Below, in pieces: positions 1 to 12,411 of a stretch of 64,000 bases of DNA (position 1 is its first letter; each line of letters starts with the position of its first letter). The notes beneath the pieces were generated by a model. It saw only the letters and a program-made list of their open reading frames with translations, ran no database searches and was not told the origin of the DNA. The DNA comes from Anaeramoeba flamelloides (Eukaryota; Metamonada; Anaeramoebidae): positions 7,300,254 to 7,364,253 of the forward strand of contig JANTQA010000051.1 in assembly GCA_027625915.1 (NCBI GenBank), in the 5' to 3' direction. A program made the translations under genes and the position numbers.

Positions 1-88
1 TTTATTTGTAATTTTTCAAACTCACTTGGTAATAAATAATCCTCAAAAAGTCAATCTCATTAATGAAAATGAATACCAAATCCCCGAT
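1..88 (+). CDS. possible upstream exon fragment of the RalGAP-alpha-like gene
   Basis: The frame beginning at base 2 is open to base 91 and reads a mixed-composition peptide (HLVINNPQKVNLINENEYQ) unlike the low-complexity DNA after it. A GT donor candidate (GTATAT) follows at 89. It lies upstream and in the same direction as the RalGAP-alpha-like coding region, so it may be its preceding exon. The phase does not match the best acceptor at 846-847, so another small exon or a different splice site would be needed. It could also be chance. Confidence 0.25.
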
Positions 89-847
89 GTATATTAAAGA
101 GTTAATTTTTTTATAGAAAATTTCACTTCAAAAAAAGCAATTAAATTCTGTTTTCCAGTCTTACTCTAAACTAAATAACGTTTTATCGTTTAGAATTTGA
201 AATTGTTAATTGGTTGTTTTCCAATAAAATTATTCCAAAAAAAAATAAATACTTTTCTATTTTATTCGTAAAATTGTAATATTTCAAGACATTTCGTTTT
301 TCAATATGAATCTATTTTATATGAATCTCTTATGATCAAAAAATCGAGTAACTAAACCTTTTAAAATTGTTAAATTCAAATTTCGACAAGTAACTCTTCA
401 TTCAATTCCAAATTAATAGATTTTTAATTATGCTTTCACAATAAGCACAAAAAATGTTTCAGTTTATTATCTTTGAATTTGTTTTCTTTATTAGTTTATT
501 GATCAACATTTTCCATTTAATTTTTAATATTCACATAAGAGTTAAATATTATTTTTGGTGTCGATTACTGAAAATAAGAAAAAATATAAAATCCCAAAAT
601 TGTAGCAAAAGACATATAAATAAAAAAAAAAAAAAAATATCTTTTAATAATTTCTCTTTATCGTTTTATATATCTTATCATTGATCTATCTATTTACCTA
701 TCTTTCCATTAAAACAAAAATAAACACACACACATACACACATGCACAAACAAACAAACAAACACAATAATATATTACTATCTAAAAATCATTCCCCAAA
801 TGATTTAAAAAACTAAATATTAATATTATAAAAATCAAAACCCATAG
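89..847 (+). other. probable intron or 5' flank of the RalGAP-alpha-like gene
   Basis: Very AT-rich DNA with stops in all frames and homopolymer A runs. A CA/CAAA-rich simple stretch lies at about 722-765. A short open frame at 454-684 is hydrophobic and A/T driven, with no sign of coding. A TAG acceptor ends at 847, directly before the open coding frame. Confidence 0.45.
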
Positions 848-3800
848 AAACTGGTTTTAAAAGTCATTGTCCTTATGAATTACAATCTATATTAATCGAA
901 CATGTGTTAGAATGGGTGAAAACACCAAAATTAACAACATTTTTATTTGAAAACATTCAAAACAAGCAAATAATTTTAGAAATTTTCCGCCAATCATTTT
1001 TATTACCCATCGAATATGATGAAATTGTTTATAAGGTATTAGAAAATTATAAAACGTGGGCACATAAAAAAAAGCATAGATTTAGTCAAATAAGTGAAAA
1101 TTTACAAATCTATTTAAGAATCTTTATTTCGCATATCTTGGAAGGATTCTTTATCTCATACACCAAAACAGATATATCAAAATTTGTTAAACGATGTGAA
1201 AGCTATTTAGAATTTTTATCCCAAATCTCAAGAGAATATGACGAATATTTAACTAAAAAGACATGGTTTCATTTAATTGATGGTATCATCGATTTAACAA
1301 AGAGACTAAAATCAAACACCTTTGATGAAATGTCCAAACAATTATTTAGTTTGATTTCAGGGCATTTATTTGGATCATTTTTCATGATCATTTTTTATTC
1401 TCGCACAACGTCAAGGTATTATTGGAACAAAATCGAAAATTTATTTAAGACTTGTAAAGAGAATTATTCATTGGCAGTGCAATGGAGAAGAATCGTATTA
1501 AAATTAACAATTTCGTTTCATCATTATATTTTCAATGCTAGCGATAAATGGATTGATTCAAAAATGGAAAGCCAATTAAACCCTAGAAGTAATGATAAAT
1601 TAATTTTAGAAGCCAATTCCATTCGAAGAAATAAATTTTCCCTTGATTTAAATGAAGATTTGCATTTGATAATTGAAGAATCCGAAGAAGAAAAAAAAAT
1701 ACCTTCCTTTGTCGATTTTGATTGCGCGAATTGGAGCAAAGAAATTTCGTTATTTTATTGGAACAAATTTTTTAATTTATTGGGAAATGTAAATCACATT
1801 AAAAATGAAAAAATACATGCCTTTGCAATTTCGACTCATTTGGAAATCTATAATTTAATAATTATTTTGGATAAAAAATTAAGGCAAAATAATGAAAAAG
1901 TTGAGCAAGAGATTATTAATAAAGATACTATTAAAATTAATCAAAATCAAAACACTCAAAATATTCAAAAGAGGGAACAAAAGATAATCATTGCAGAAAT
2001 GCCGCCAATTTTCCAATTATTTACACCGATTTTTTTTGAAGCGTGTTTAATTCAAGGTGGACGATTTGAAGGACGCAGTATTGCATATGGGGCAATTTGC
2101 CTGATGATATGCAAATCATATAAGGAGCCCATTGAACAAAACATTTTACAACATTTCTATTATGTATTATTTCAGGGGCTAATGAGTAAAAACCATAAAA
2201 TTTTGCTCTCAATAATAAGATACAGTTCGCATGTATTTGGGTATTGTTTGCCAGGCGCCAATGGTTTAATTAATTCCTTTACCAAGATGCTTGATCATTT
2301 TTTAGATCCACAATATAAAATGAAAATACCTAATTACATCTATCTACATAGTGTCATTTTATTAAGTTCAATGCTATCGGTCCCAGAGCATTTCAATGGG
2401 GCAGAAATTTATGACTACCAAAAGTTGTTATCAATAAACGACAAATTCGTTGATCAATTTATTGAAATCCAAGAAATTTTAGAAAATGAGGCGAACGAAA
2501 GAGAAAACTTTGCCATAAAATTAGTTGATTTAAAAGACGAAGTAGTCAAACGGTATGGAGAATTCCAATCACAAGAAGAAAGATCGCAAGTAATGCAAGA
2601 AATTAGAAAGGAAGAGATCTATCGGCAGAATAATTTGAAAGCGCAATTAGAAAAAAATGGGAAAAATAAATTGATCAATAATCTCATGATCAATAAAGAA
2701 AAAATTAGAGAAAATATTATCAACATATTAACAAAGTTGCTTTTAATAAAGGACAATCTACCAACAGAGATCAAATTACATATAATCCATATCATCACAA
2801 ATGCAACGATTATTGAATTATCAAATTTTAATGTTAATGGCAAACAGACGATCAATAAATTAATAATTGATCGAACCATTAGTTGCATACATAAATTTAT
2901 TAATTCCAAGCAATTAATTGTTGCAGAAACTGCAAATAATGCCTTAAATACCATATCGCCCTTTGCTAAATTGATCATTGAAAATGTAGAGAGGGCAATA
3001 GTTTATAGCTTGATCAAAAAGCAATGTGAAATAATTATTACAACTTTATCAAACAGCGATATAATTCAAGTCGAGAAATTCCAAAAAAAGGTGTTGACTG
3101 AAAAGGAAATTTTGAAAAGGAAGGAAGAAAAAGAAAAAAAATCCAAGGAGAAGGAAAATAAAAAAGATAAATTTCTTGAAAATAATAACCAAATCATACC
3201 CAAATATTTGACCTTTATTTTGAGATCCATTGGCGAATGGATTTTAAATTACCCGCCGTTATTAAACGATTTGGCATTATCTAGACTGATTTTTAAAGCG
3301 ATAATTTATTCCTTAGGTATTAAAGAAGATTGGAAGAAAATACAGGTCGAGTTAATGAAACTCGGTACCAAATTTGGTGAGAATTCAATGCAATTTATCA
3401 ATATTAATCAAAAGCATAGCAGCATTGATCTAAGACCAGTTCAATTGAAAAAAAAGGATATCCAAAATATTATAAATAAAATTGTCATGGATAGTAAAAT
3501 TAAAAATACACTTGTTGAAAATCGAAAAATTTTTGAAAACGTCTTCAATACCAATAACCCTGGCTTGTTTCATCTTTCTGAAGAATTAATGATCACTTCT
3601 GAGATTCTTTTATTGCAATTATTGATTAATTGGAATAATTATCCCATTTGCCAAGTGCCCGAACAAGTTTGCTCGATTTTCCCCAATGATGAAGTAGACA
3701 TTCCAGAAGGAATCCTAAAATCAAATCTTAATACATCAAAAGCCATAAATACCACTAACACCATCACCACCACCACCTCCACCACCACCACCTCCACCAC

Positions 3801-5466
3801 CACCAATACTAACACTAATATTAATAGTACTACCATGGGTGGCGGCAGTAATACCAACATGAAGAAGGGATCAACAATTTTGTTAAGAAAAAACATTAAT
3901 AATCGGGGAAGAGGCAGAGGAAGAGGAAGAGGAAGAGGAAGAGGAAGAGGAAGAGGCCGCGGCCGAGGAATAGGACTAGGCAAAGGCAGAGGCATTGGCC
4001 GAGGACTAGGACTAGGAAGAGGAAGGGGAATTGGCAGAGTAACCTATGTGAAAAAAAATAATACCCCAATGAAATATGAAGATTATTCTTCAATATTTGC
4101 TTATAAAAATGATACAATTATTTCTTTACATGAACTACCAACACCAGAGAGCTATCAGAATGATGGCTTGAATAAAGTAATCCGAGTAATTTTAAGAGAC
4201 ATTACTGGTAAATATGTTTGGGATTTTGAAAGATTAGATTTTAATAATAATAACCAAAATAACCGACTCTATTATGGACAAGAAAAGAATGAGAAGAATT
4301 CAATTGACGAGAAGAACATTATTGAATCCAAAGAAATAGTGTTTGGCAAATCTTTAAGAAAGGAACAAGAAATTCCAGAATTTTCAAAGAACAACAATAT
4401 TAATAATGTTGAAATGTTTTCAGAAATGTTAAATTATATCGATGAAACTTTAGAAAAGGAAGAAAATAATAATCAAATGGCTTTAGAAATAGATGAAAAT
4501 CAAAATAATACATTATTGAATATTAAGCAAATGTATAATAATCAACAAAATAATTTGACGCAATACATAAATTCAACCAACAATAATAATATTCAAACGA
4601 AAAAATGTGATCCAATCCAAGAAAGGGAACCAAATTTGCCTCAAAGCCATTGGCATCTGTGTAGATTATTTTTATCTCAATTTGGCTTATTGTCCTTGGA
4701 ATCGAAAAATGATTTAATCCCCTTGAAAAGATCCGATCGATTAGATAGATCTTTAAAGGAATTGGATAAAAGGCCACCAAGAGAAGCCCAAAAAATCGGT
4801 GTAATCTATATCGGGCCGGGCCAAACGGAGCAAAATGATATCCTGTCAAACGAAATAGCCTCTCCGTTATTTGAAGAATTCATTAACGGGCTTGGTTGGG
4901 AAGTGGATTTAAAACACCATCGAGGCTATGTAGGTGGCCTTGATACTTACAACGAAACGGATGGCGCAACGGCACCCTATTACGCCGATCATCAAACGGA
5001 AGTGATCTTCCATGTAATCACAAGAATGCCAAATTCCAAAAACAATCCAAAGCAAATCAACAAAAAAAGACATGTCGGTAACGATATTGTCCACATAGTC
5101 TGGTCAGAAAATGATGAGCAAGATTACGACCCCCTGACAATTACCTCACAATTTAACTTTGCCCATATTGTGATCTATCCATTGCCAAACGGTCTCTTCA
5201 GAATCCAAATATTTATGAAGCAAAATGTTAAATTCTTCGGGCCACTAATAGACGGTATAATCGTCGATAAGCAATCTTTGCCCTATCTTGTTAGAACAAC
5301 AGCAATGAACGCTAACAAATTGGTTAGATATAATCAAAGAGCCTACAAGCACCCATTCCCCACCAGATGGGATATTTTAATCGAAACAATACAAAGATAT
5401 AAAGAAGAGCATAATTTTGAAGATTATTTTACTTCTTCAATAATTAAAAAAAAATCAGAAAAATAA
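848..5466 (+). CDS. RALGAPA: RalGAP alpha-like GTPase-activating protein (5' partial)
   Basis: This is the catalytic subunit type of the RalGAP complex, which stimulates GTP hydrolysis by Ral-class small GTPases and is related to tuberin (TSC2). About 1,538 codons are open from a splice acceptor at 846-847. No ATG occurs near the 5' end of the frame, so the true start is in an upstream exon. The N-terminal part has the segment EIFRQSFLLPI (from 976), matching the family's EIFRQAFLLPI. A second conserved block begins MPPIFQLFTPIFFEA near 1,999. The C-terminal Rap/RalGAP domain spans about 4,795-5,440. Its RHVGNDIVHIVW motif contains the catalytic Asn thumb (codon 5,080-5,082), and FFGPLIDG and the TTAMNA segment follow. 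Unusual insertions are a Thr/Asn/Ser run (about 3,748-3,835) and an Arg-Gly run (about 3,900-4,040). A RALGAPB partner is not in the window. The family assignment is firm; the Ral versus Rheb substrate is inferred. Confidence 0.9.
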
Positions 5467-6393
5467 TTGAAGACTAGATTTTTAATCGTTTTTTTTATTT
5501 ATTAATTTTGATTTTTTTCTTTTTAAATTTTTTTTTTTTTTTATTTATTTGATTTAAATTAGATAAAAATTCTTTAAAAAGTTATGCAACTCAAACTTTT
5601 TTTATAAAAACAATAAAAATTAAAAATAAAAAAAAAAAACAGTTTTTTATTTTATATTGATGGAAGAAGTGTAAATTACACGAGAAATATCCTTTTGACT
5701 GAAATTTCCTCAAAGGTAATTTAAGCGTAAAATCATAGAGTTCACGATTGTTCAAGGGAAAGACACACCAAATTTTTTTTATGTTTTAAAAAGCAAAGGC
5801 AAAAAATTGAAAAGAAAAAAGGAAAAAAGAAAAATAAAAAAAAAAAAATTTAAAAAGGGTTTATAAGAAGTAATTGGTAAAAAATCTAAAAAAATTAAAA
5901 ATCAATGCTATCTTTAATTCAGGACTCCCAAAATCATAGACACGATACTTTGGGTTGATTTAATATAAGATGATAATTGATCATGAATGCTCACTTGGGG
6001 ATTGTTATTGAAATTGTTGTAATTTCTTTTGTTTTAGTTTTGATCTGATTTGCTTTAAACCTTTGGTCAGGTTTAACCTTTGCTTTTTAGATTTTATTAT
6101 CTAGTTACTCATATTTTCATGTATCAGTGTCTCAGTATTAGCAAGTAACCACTTGATCTTTTTCCGTTGTAACTCTTCTTCCTAATATAAATAATCATTT
6201 AGACAGAGGAAAAATGGAAAAAATAAAAACAGTTTTTTTTTTAATTTTTTAGAATCTTTTTTATCTTTTAGATTTTGGGAATATAAAAAGTATATTTCAA
6301 AAATTGTAACTCACCTAAAATAATAAATTGGAAAAGTAAATTAATTTCTTTTGTATCCAAATCAAATAATAATTAAATATTATTAATATTTAT
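5467..6393. other. intergenic region with first copy of duplicated segment R
   Basis: The A/T-rich 3' flank of the RalGAP-alpha-like gene. Bases about 5,665-6,215 are similar to about 19,200-20,290 in the intron of the CK1-family kinase gene, except for a transposon copy present only in the latter. No gene is seen. Confidence 0.5.
5665..6215. repeat. duplicated segment R, copy 1 (transposon-free)
   Basis: Shares ordered blocks with 19,200-20,290: AAGTGTAAATTACA near the left end, TTGGTAAAAAA in the middle, a CAAAATCA/T...GGTTGATTTA block, and on the right a block ending AGGAAAAATGGAAAA. The match is interrupted only where a roughly 530 bp element sits in the other copy. Divergence is clear, so the duplication is not recent. 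On the minus strand the right-hand block of copy 2 reads GRNVTNEKYQVFTN; copy 1 reads a decayed version of it. Confidence 0.55.
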
Positions 6394-7560
6394 ATGGATA
6401 ATAATTATAATATACACAAGTGTAAACATGATGTATGTATTATAAGAGTTCATTCTAAAAAATTCTTTTTTATTTACTTATTTATTGGGAGAAAGGAGCA
6501 ATTAAAGAAAACAACAAACAATAATATTGATTATATTTTAATTAATTTTAAAAATAAATTCATTTTAAAAAATTTAAAAACAATACAAAATAATCTGTCA
6601 GACTATTTAATTTTAATTAATAACATTTCTTTAAAAAGAGTTTATAATATTAATATATATAATTTCAAATCAAGATAATTCTTGAAAATTATTTAGGAAT
6701 TAATTCTTTGAAAAAAAAAGTTATCTTAGATACTAACACAATATAAAATTTTAAGTTTAATTTTTTTCAATTCTTAGAAATAATTTAGATAGAAAAAAAA
6801 TCCTCCCAAAAAATTGTCAAATTAATAAAAAATATCTTAAGAAATCCTAACTTAATTAATCAAATCAAAAAAAAAACAAATTAATTAGAGTTGGTTGTAA
6901 TAAATTTATTGATGTAATAAACTCAGTATTAGCTTAAAAATATTTATTTTTGGAAACAAATATCAATAATAAGGTCGAAAAAACTGAAAATTGTTTTAAA
7001 AAATACAAATATGATTAACGGTTATTTTGGTTATGTTAAAAAAATTCAATTAAAGTTAGTAACAAGATTTTAGATTCTATAAAAAATCTCATAATAAATA
7101 ATTTATAAGAGTTAAAAATCGATATTTATTTACCAATTGAAAAAATTAAAAATACAATTAAACATTTAAAAAAAAAATCAGTTAAAGGATTTCAAAAAAT
7201 TGAAAATTTGAAATATAGTAATGATGTAGAAAATAAAAATTTTTAAATCCTGAACAAATTGGAAACACAAATTATAGAAGATTTTTGTGTGCAATCCAAA
7301 ATATATTTAATAAATGGTAAATTAACTCTCCTAAAGGAATGATATTAAATATACCAGAAAAAGATCAATTCTATTAATAAATAAAAAAAAAAGACGAAGA
7401 GATGAGTTTGGATTATCAACCTATTCCAATGAATCAAAGTTTATCAAAAGAATTTCTAGAAATACTATATAAACTAATTGAACCAATTTGGGATTTTATT
7501 CATAAGTCACAATTTGTGTTTCGAAAAAAATATAATTAACAAATTATAGCTTTAAATTCT
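6394..7560 (+). mobile_element. decayed non-LTR retrotransposon (LINE), endonuclease and RT pieces
   Basis: An open frame at 6,394-6,678 ends with IDYILINFKNKFILKNLKT followed by LSDYLILINNISL. This resembles the end of an APE-type endonuclease (ID-x-I ... SDH), with the usual His replaced by Tyr. Further along, broken frames read LKKKSVKGFQKIE (about 7,165-7,205), then PKGMILNIPEKD, DYQPIPMNQSLSKEFLEIL (about 7,407-7,470) and KSQFVF (about 7,504). These match the order of the early reverse transcriptase blocks: the LK-NKSPG motif, the W-x-PKG region, the YRPI-N...K block and the QFGF block. The element breaks off after the QFGF-like block, before the FADD motif. It holds many stops and frameshifts and is a truncated fossil copy. 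Family assignment within LINEs is not possible by eye. Confidence 0.6.
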
Positions 7561-7574
7561 TATCTATATATATA

Positions 7575-7797
7575 TAAGCTAAATTTCAAAATTGGGGGCA
7601 AACTTTGTTATTATTATTATTTTCTTTCTTCATTTGTCTTTTATCAAATAAAATCATTACACCATATTTTTATTTATCAATCTATATTGGCTATTATCTC
7701 TAAAAACTTTCGCAAAATACATTATTATTCAAAAAAAAAAAACAATTAAACAAATTTTTTTCTGATGAAAAAATCGCCCCTATTTTTGAAATTTAGC

Positions 7798-7800
<3 letters not shown>
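7575..7800. mobile_element. small inverted-repeat element (MITE) inside a TA repeat
   Basis: The left end TAAGCTAAATTTCAAAATTG and the right end, read on the other strand, TAAGCTAAATTTCAAAAATA match over about 20 bases, with GGGGC following on both sides. Both ends border TATATA runs. No coding capacity. This is typical of a non-autonomous element that targets TA. Confidence 0.55.

Positions 7801-7829
<29 letters not shown>
7799..7829. repeat. (TA)n microsatellite
   Basis: Uninterrupted alternating TA of about 30 bases, directly at the right end of the inverted-repeat element at 7,575-7,800. Confidence 0.9.
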
Positions 7830-7831
<2 letters not shown>

Positions 7832-9691
7832 CAAATAAAATCAAAAAATTAAAATGATATAAAATCTATTAAAATGATTATTATAGCAAAATATTTAACT
7901 CAATAATTTTAAAAAAATTCGAAAAACAATAAAAAAGTTTATTTTAAATAAAAATTATTCTAAAATTTTTTATAAAATATTATTTGAAATACAAATTTAG
8001 TTTTTATAAATAATTTTTAATATGTTTTCGAAAAACACAAGAAATAAATATCATATGGAAAAAATCCTCCACATAAATATATCAAAAAGTTTAAGATCTA
8101 TTAACTATGATATTCTGTACTTACAAATTTTGTTTATGTAAAATGCCAAAAAATTCTGATCAACCCAGAAACACTTGAAAGAAAATTTTATAAAATGGTA
8201 TAAATTTTGTGTTTCCTATTTTAACTGAGAAAGAAAAGTAATTAAATTCATTTTATTTCTTACATTATAAAAAGTTTTTACCTGATCTATTGGTATATTT
8301 CAGCATTATTAAAAAATAATTTTTTTTTTTTTTCCAGGAATATTAATTAAAAGATTGAATATTTTTTTTTTTTTTTTTGAAAAAAATCCTATAGTAAAAC
8401 CTAAAAACTCTTTCTTAAATAAACTGATATTTTGAAAAATATTTATATTGGTTTAAGAATTATAGTAACGAAAATTAAAGTTTTAAAGTTATTTACAAAT
8501 TTTACAAAGAAAATGTGTTTTTGTATTAAGATGAAATTTGGGTTTTTCAAAGTAAATATTCTTGAAGATATTTGAATTAAATAATTTTATCCTACAAATT
8601 CAAAATCAATTATATTCCAAAAATGTTTTAAAATATTGATTCTTGTTAATAAGACCAAACAATTTGTTAAAATATTATTTTTCAAATTTATACATTTCTT
8701 TTGAAATTTTTTTTAATATTTTGAAAATATGAAAACAACTTTTTTCGAAACTTTAAAGAATAAAAAATTTTTACTTAATAGATCTAAGTTTCATTGATAA
8801 ATTTTTATTAAGCTTCTTTCAAATTACAATTTATTTAAGAACCTATAGTTTCTATTAGTTTTATTTACTAAGATTCGAATTGAGAGATAATAATTAAAGA
8901 TAATCAATAATAAAAAATTTTCTTCAAAAACAAGACTTTCCAAACTGAAATCAAAAATATTAAACACCATTTTCAAGAATTAACTCGATTACTAATAAAA
9001 ATAATCAGTATTTTTTTTTGGTTTTATATTGGAAACATATGAATTTTGGATTTCAAAAAATAGACAGACTCAAATTAATAAATTATTTAGATGAGATTAA
9101 CTCACCCATTTCATAGATTTAAAACGTGAATAACCAAAAAAAAATTTTATTCAAATTTCTACAAGATTTCCCAATATTTTTATCAAATACAATTCCTTAA
9201 ACTTTTCGACATACTACTAATGCAAAATCAATTTGTGTAATTGGAAAAAAGTTACAATTTAAAAAACTTTTTGCATTATAAATTTCTTTCATTTTATCTT
9301 CATTATTCAAATCAAACAAAAAATCATAAAGGAAATATTCTGAAAATATTCTCAAAAATTGATTGGAACTTTTTTGTACCAGACTAAGAAAATTTAGATT
9401 TTCAGTGTAAGTTTTAAATCTGTTTCATGATGTATTTATCTTTTTAACAATCCTTATATTCATTTGTTCCCCATTATTAAATTTTAGTCAAACTTTAATT
9501 AAATTTTGAAAAAAAATAATAAAATTTGAAAAAGAAGAAGGTAGGGTTCAGTTTTTGAGTACTTGGTTCTTTGGATTCTTTACTTCACGTTTTATTCTTC
9601 AACTCTTCAAAAAATCCAAAATTTATGAAGAGTTTTTTCATTTTTCTTTCATTTTTTTTTTAATCCTTATCGAAACACAAAAACAAAAAAA
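7830..9691. other. intergenic region upstream of the proteasome gene
   Basis: AT-rich and without coding frames. It holds copy 1 of dispersed repeat D (about 8,490-9,140). The last 100 bases before the ATG at 9,692 are the promoter side of the proteasome beta1 gene; no clear motif is recognised. Confidence 0.6.
8490..9140. repeat. dispersed repeat D, copy 1
   Basis: Collinear with about 14,960-15,600 and 49,160-49,800. Shared landmarks in order: TTCTTGAAGA...TTGAATTAAATAAT near the left, a GAAAAC..CTTTTTTC block, TTTTCAAGAATTAACTCGAT, and near the right end AACATATGAATTTTGGATTT followed by GACTCAAATTA and GATTAACTCA. No coding potential. Probably a non-autonomous transposon whose ends were not defined. 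Confidence 0.6.
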
Positions 9692-12368
9692 ATGGAATTG
9701 ATTGAAAGCCCATTACAAGATCTTAAAAAAGAAGTTTCTACTGGTGTACATAAAATTGATCCCTTTTTAATTCTTCGTTTTTTTCCTTTTTTATCAAATT
9801 GTTGGCAACTAGCAAAAACCATTCAAAAACTTCTTTTTTCTTTTTTCTTTTTTTTTTCTTTTTTTTATTTTATTTTTTTCTTGAAACAATTACATAGACT
9901 ACAATTATAGCAGTTCAATACCAAGATGGTGTTATAATTGGTGCCGATAGTAGAACTTCAAGTGGATCTTATGCTGTTAATCGTGTTACAGATAAATTAA
10001 CACCAGTCCATGTAAGTTTAAACAACCAAATCCCTAAAAATTAAAAACCTTTCAAAATTTCTTAAAAAGAAAAAAACAAAAAAAAAACAAAAAAAAAACA
10101 AACCCACAATTTTTGGATAATTAAAAAAAAATAATAGGACTACATTTATTGTTTAAGATCTGGATCAGCTGCTGATACCCAAATCATTGCCAGTTATGTT
10201 TCTTATTATTTAAATATGTTTTCAATTGAGGAGGGATGCCTACCAACAGTAAAAAAAGCTGCACATATGTTTAGAGAATTTTGTTATCAAAATAAGCAAT
10301 ATCTACTTGCATCAATTATTGTAGCTGGCTGGGACGAAGAAAACGGTGGGTGTGTGTATAACGTTCCTCTTGGTGGTTCAATAATTAAGTAAAATTTTTT
10401 CATTTTTTCTTTTTTTCTTCTTCAAATGTACACTATTTTTTCTGACAACCTTATAAAATTTTTGGTTGAATTTACAAAGTTTTAATCAGAAAGGACATTT
10501 AAAATTATCGTTTTGAAATAACTTTAATCAATATTTTAATTGTTTTTAAATAACAGAAACAATTGGAATAAAATAATTTTTTTAATATGACAACCCCAAT
10601 TATAAATTTTTATAAAAACTGAACCATAGACCAGAAAAAGAATGTTGTATCACTAATTTCCAGTTTTTAGCTTTTGGTAGTATAATGAAATATCTTCTAA
10701 TTCATTTTGTTTTTGGAATTGTATTGGAAAAAACAAATTCTTGTTTAATAATAATTTTTATTATTGAAAGATTTTTTTAAGCAACGAAATTTTTAAAATA
10801 CGGATTTTTATGAGATAAAAATTCACAACTTTTTCAAATTAAAAATTTTATATAAAGTAGTGAAAAAAATACCGGACCTGAAAATAATCCCCGGCAAGAT
10901 TTTTAATTGTGAATATTAAGAAAACTGCTGTGTAATTTCTTTTATTTTCAATCAAATCCTTTTTTTTTCTTAGAATCAAACTTTTTAAATTATAACTCAC
11001 TCACTTCTTAGAATGATGATTAATGGAATTACACTTGTTCAAAACAGCATTCAATCAATCAAAAAACAATGAATAAAAATTATCATTTTCCAAACTCTAG
11101 TAAATCTCTATAAAACCTCCATTGTTTTCAAAAAAAGTAGATCTACTTATGCTATCAAAATATTACTTGAGTATTCTAGAGACATCCTACTTAAATGAAC
11201 TTTAGGTGGGTTTATTACTAGGCTCATAAAAAATTTGGTCATTAATAAAAAGGATTTGATTGAAAATAAAAGAAATTGCACAATAATTTTCCTAATACTC
11301 ACAATTAAAAGGCTTGTCCTGGATTATTTTCATTACCGGTATTTTTTTCCCTACTATACCTAAACATTTAAAAAATTGTTCCAAAATCAAACAGACTTTA
11401 AGAGAAAAAGAGAAATTTTTTTTGGTTTTGTGAGTAAAAAAACTAAATTTGGAACTAAAAAATTCAATTTTCAAAAAAAAAACTCATTTTTTATTTGAAA
11501 AGTTAAAGGAATATTTCTGATAAATTTAAAACAAAAAGAAAAAAATAAATTTGAATAGACTTAGGACCACCAAATTTTCACAAAAAGTTGGTTTAAATAT
11601 GATAAAAAATCAATTAACATTAAAATAAAAAATGTATTATTTTGTATATATAATTTTGGTGAATGGAAGTAAATTGCATTTGTTGTACATTTTTTTTGAA
11701 TTGTAAAGTCTTCATCATGAAGTTGAAGATGTATCTCTTAAGTTTGGTTGGCTTAAAATGTTCTGAATGAAAAAATGAAAAAAAAAAATAAACATCAATT
11801 TAAAATTAATTAATTTGTAAAATATGTACATTACAAGATCTGTCAAATATTCGAATAGATACAACTCTTATAGCAATTGTTATGTAAAAAAAAAAAAAAT
11901 GAAGAACTATCATATTATTTGAAAATATTTTTTTTTTCTGATGTTTTGGATCGGCTATGTAACTTTTTGTCATATTTATTTTTAATTAATTACTTGAATC
12001 AGTTTGAGATCAGGATTCAAAAACCCACACAACACTTTTATACAAAATTATTATTATTTTTTAAAAACAATGTTTTATCAAATTTTCAAAACCTACTTTA
12101 GTTTTTTTTTTTTGAAGATAAATCAGTTAATGAAATTTTTTTATATTTCATTTTAAATAAAATTTATAAATTGATTTCAAATGAACAAAAAAAAATAATT
12201 TGATTTTTTGAGAAAATATCTTATTTCAATTTTAAATCCTTACTTTTGAATAAAAAATAAGGGAAAATAATATATCAAAATATTTGATTTGAAATAAAAT
12301 CCTTTGTTCACTCTTTTAATTTTGTTTCAATAATATAAATAAACAAAACAATTAATTTTTAACTAAAG

Positions 12369-12411
<43 letters not shown>

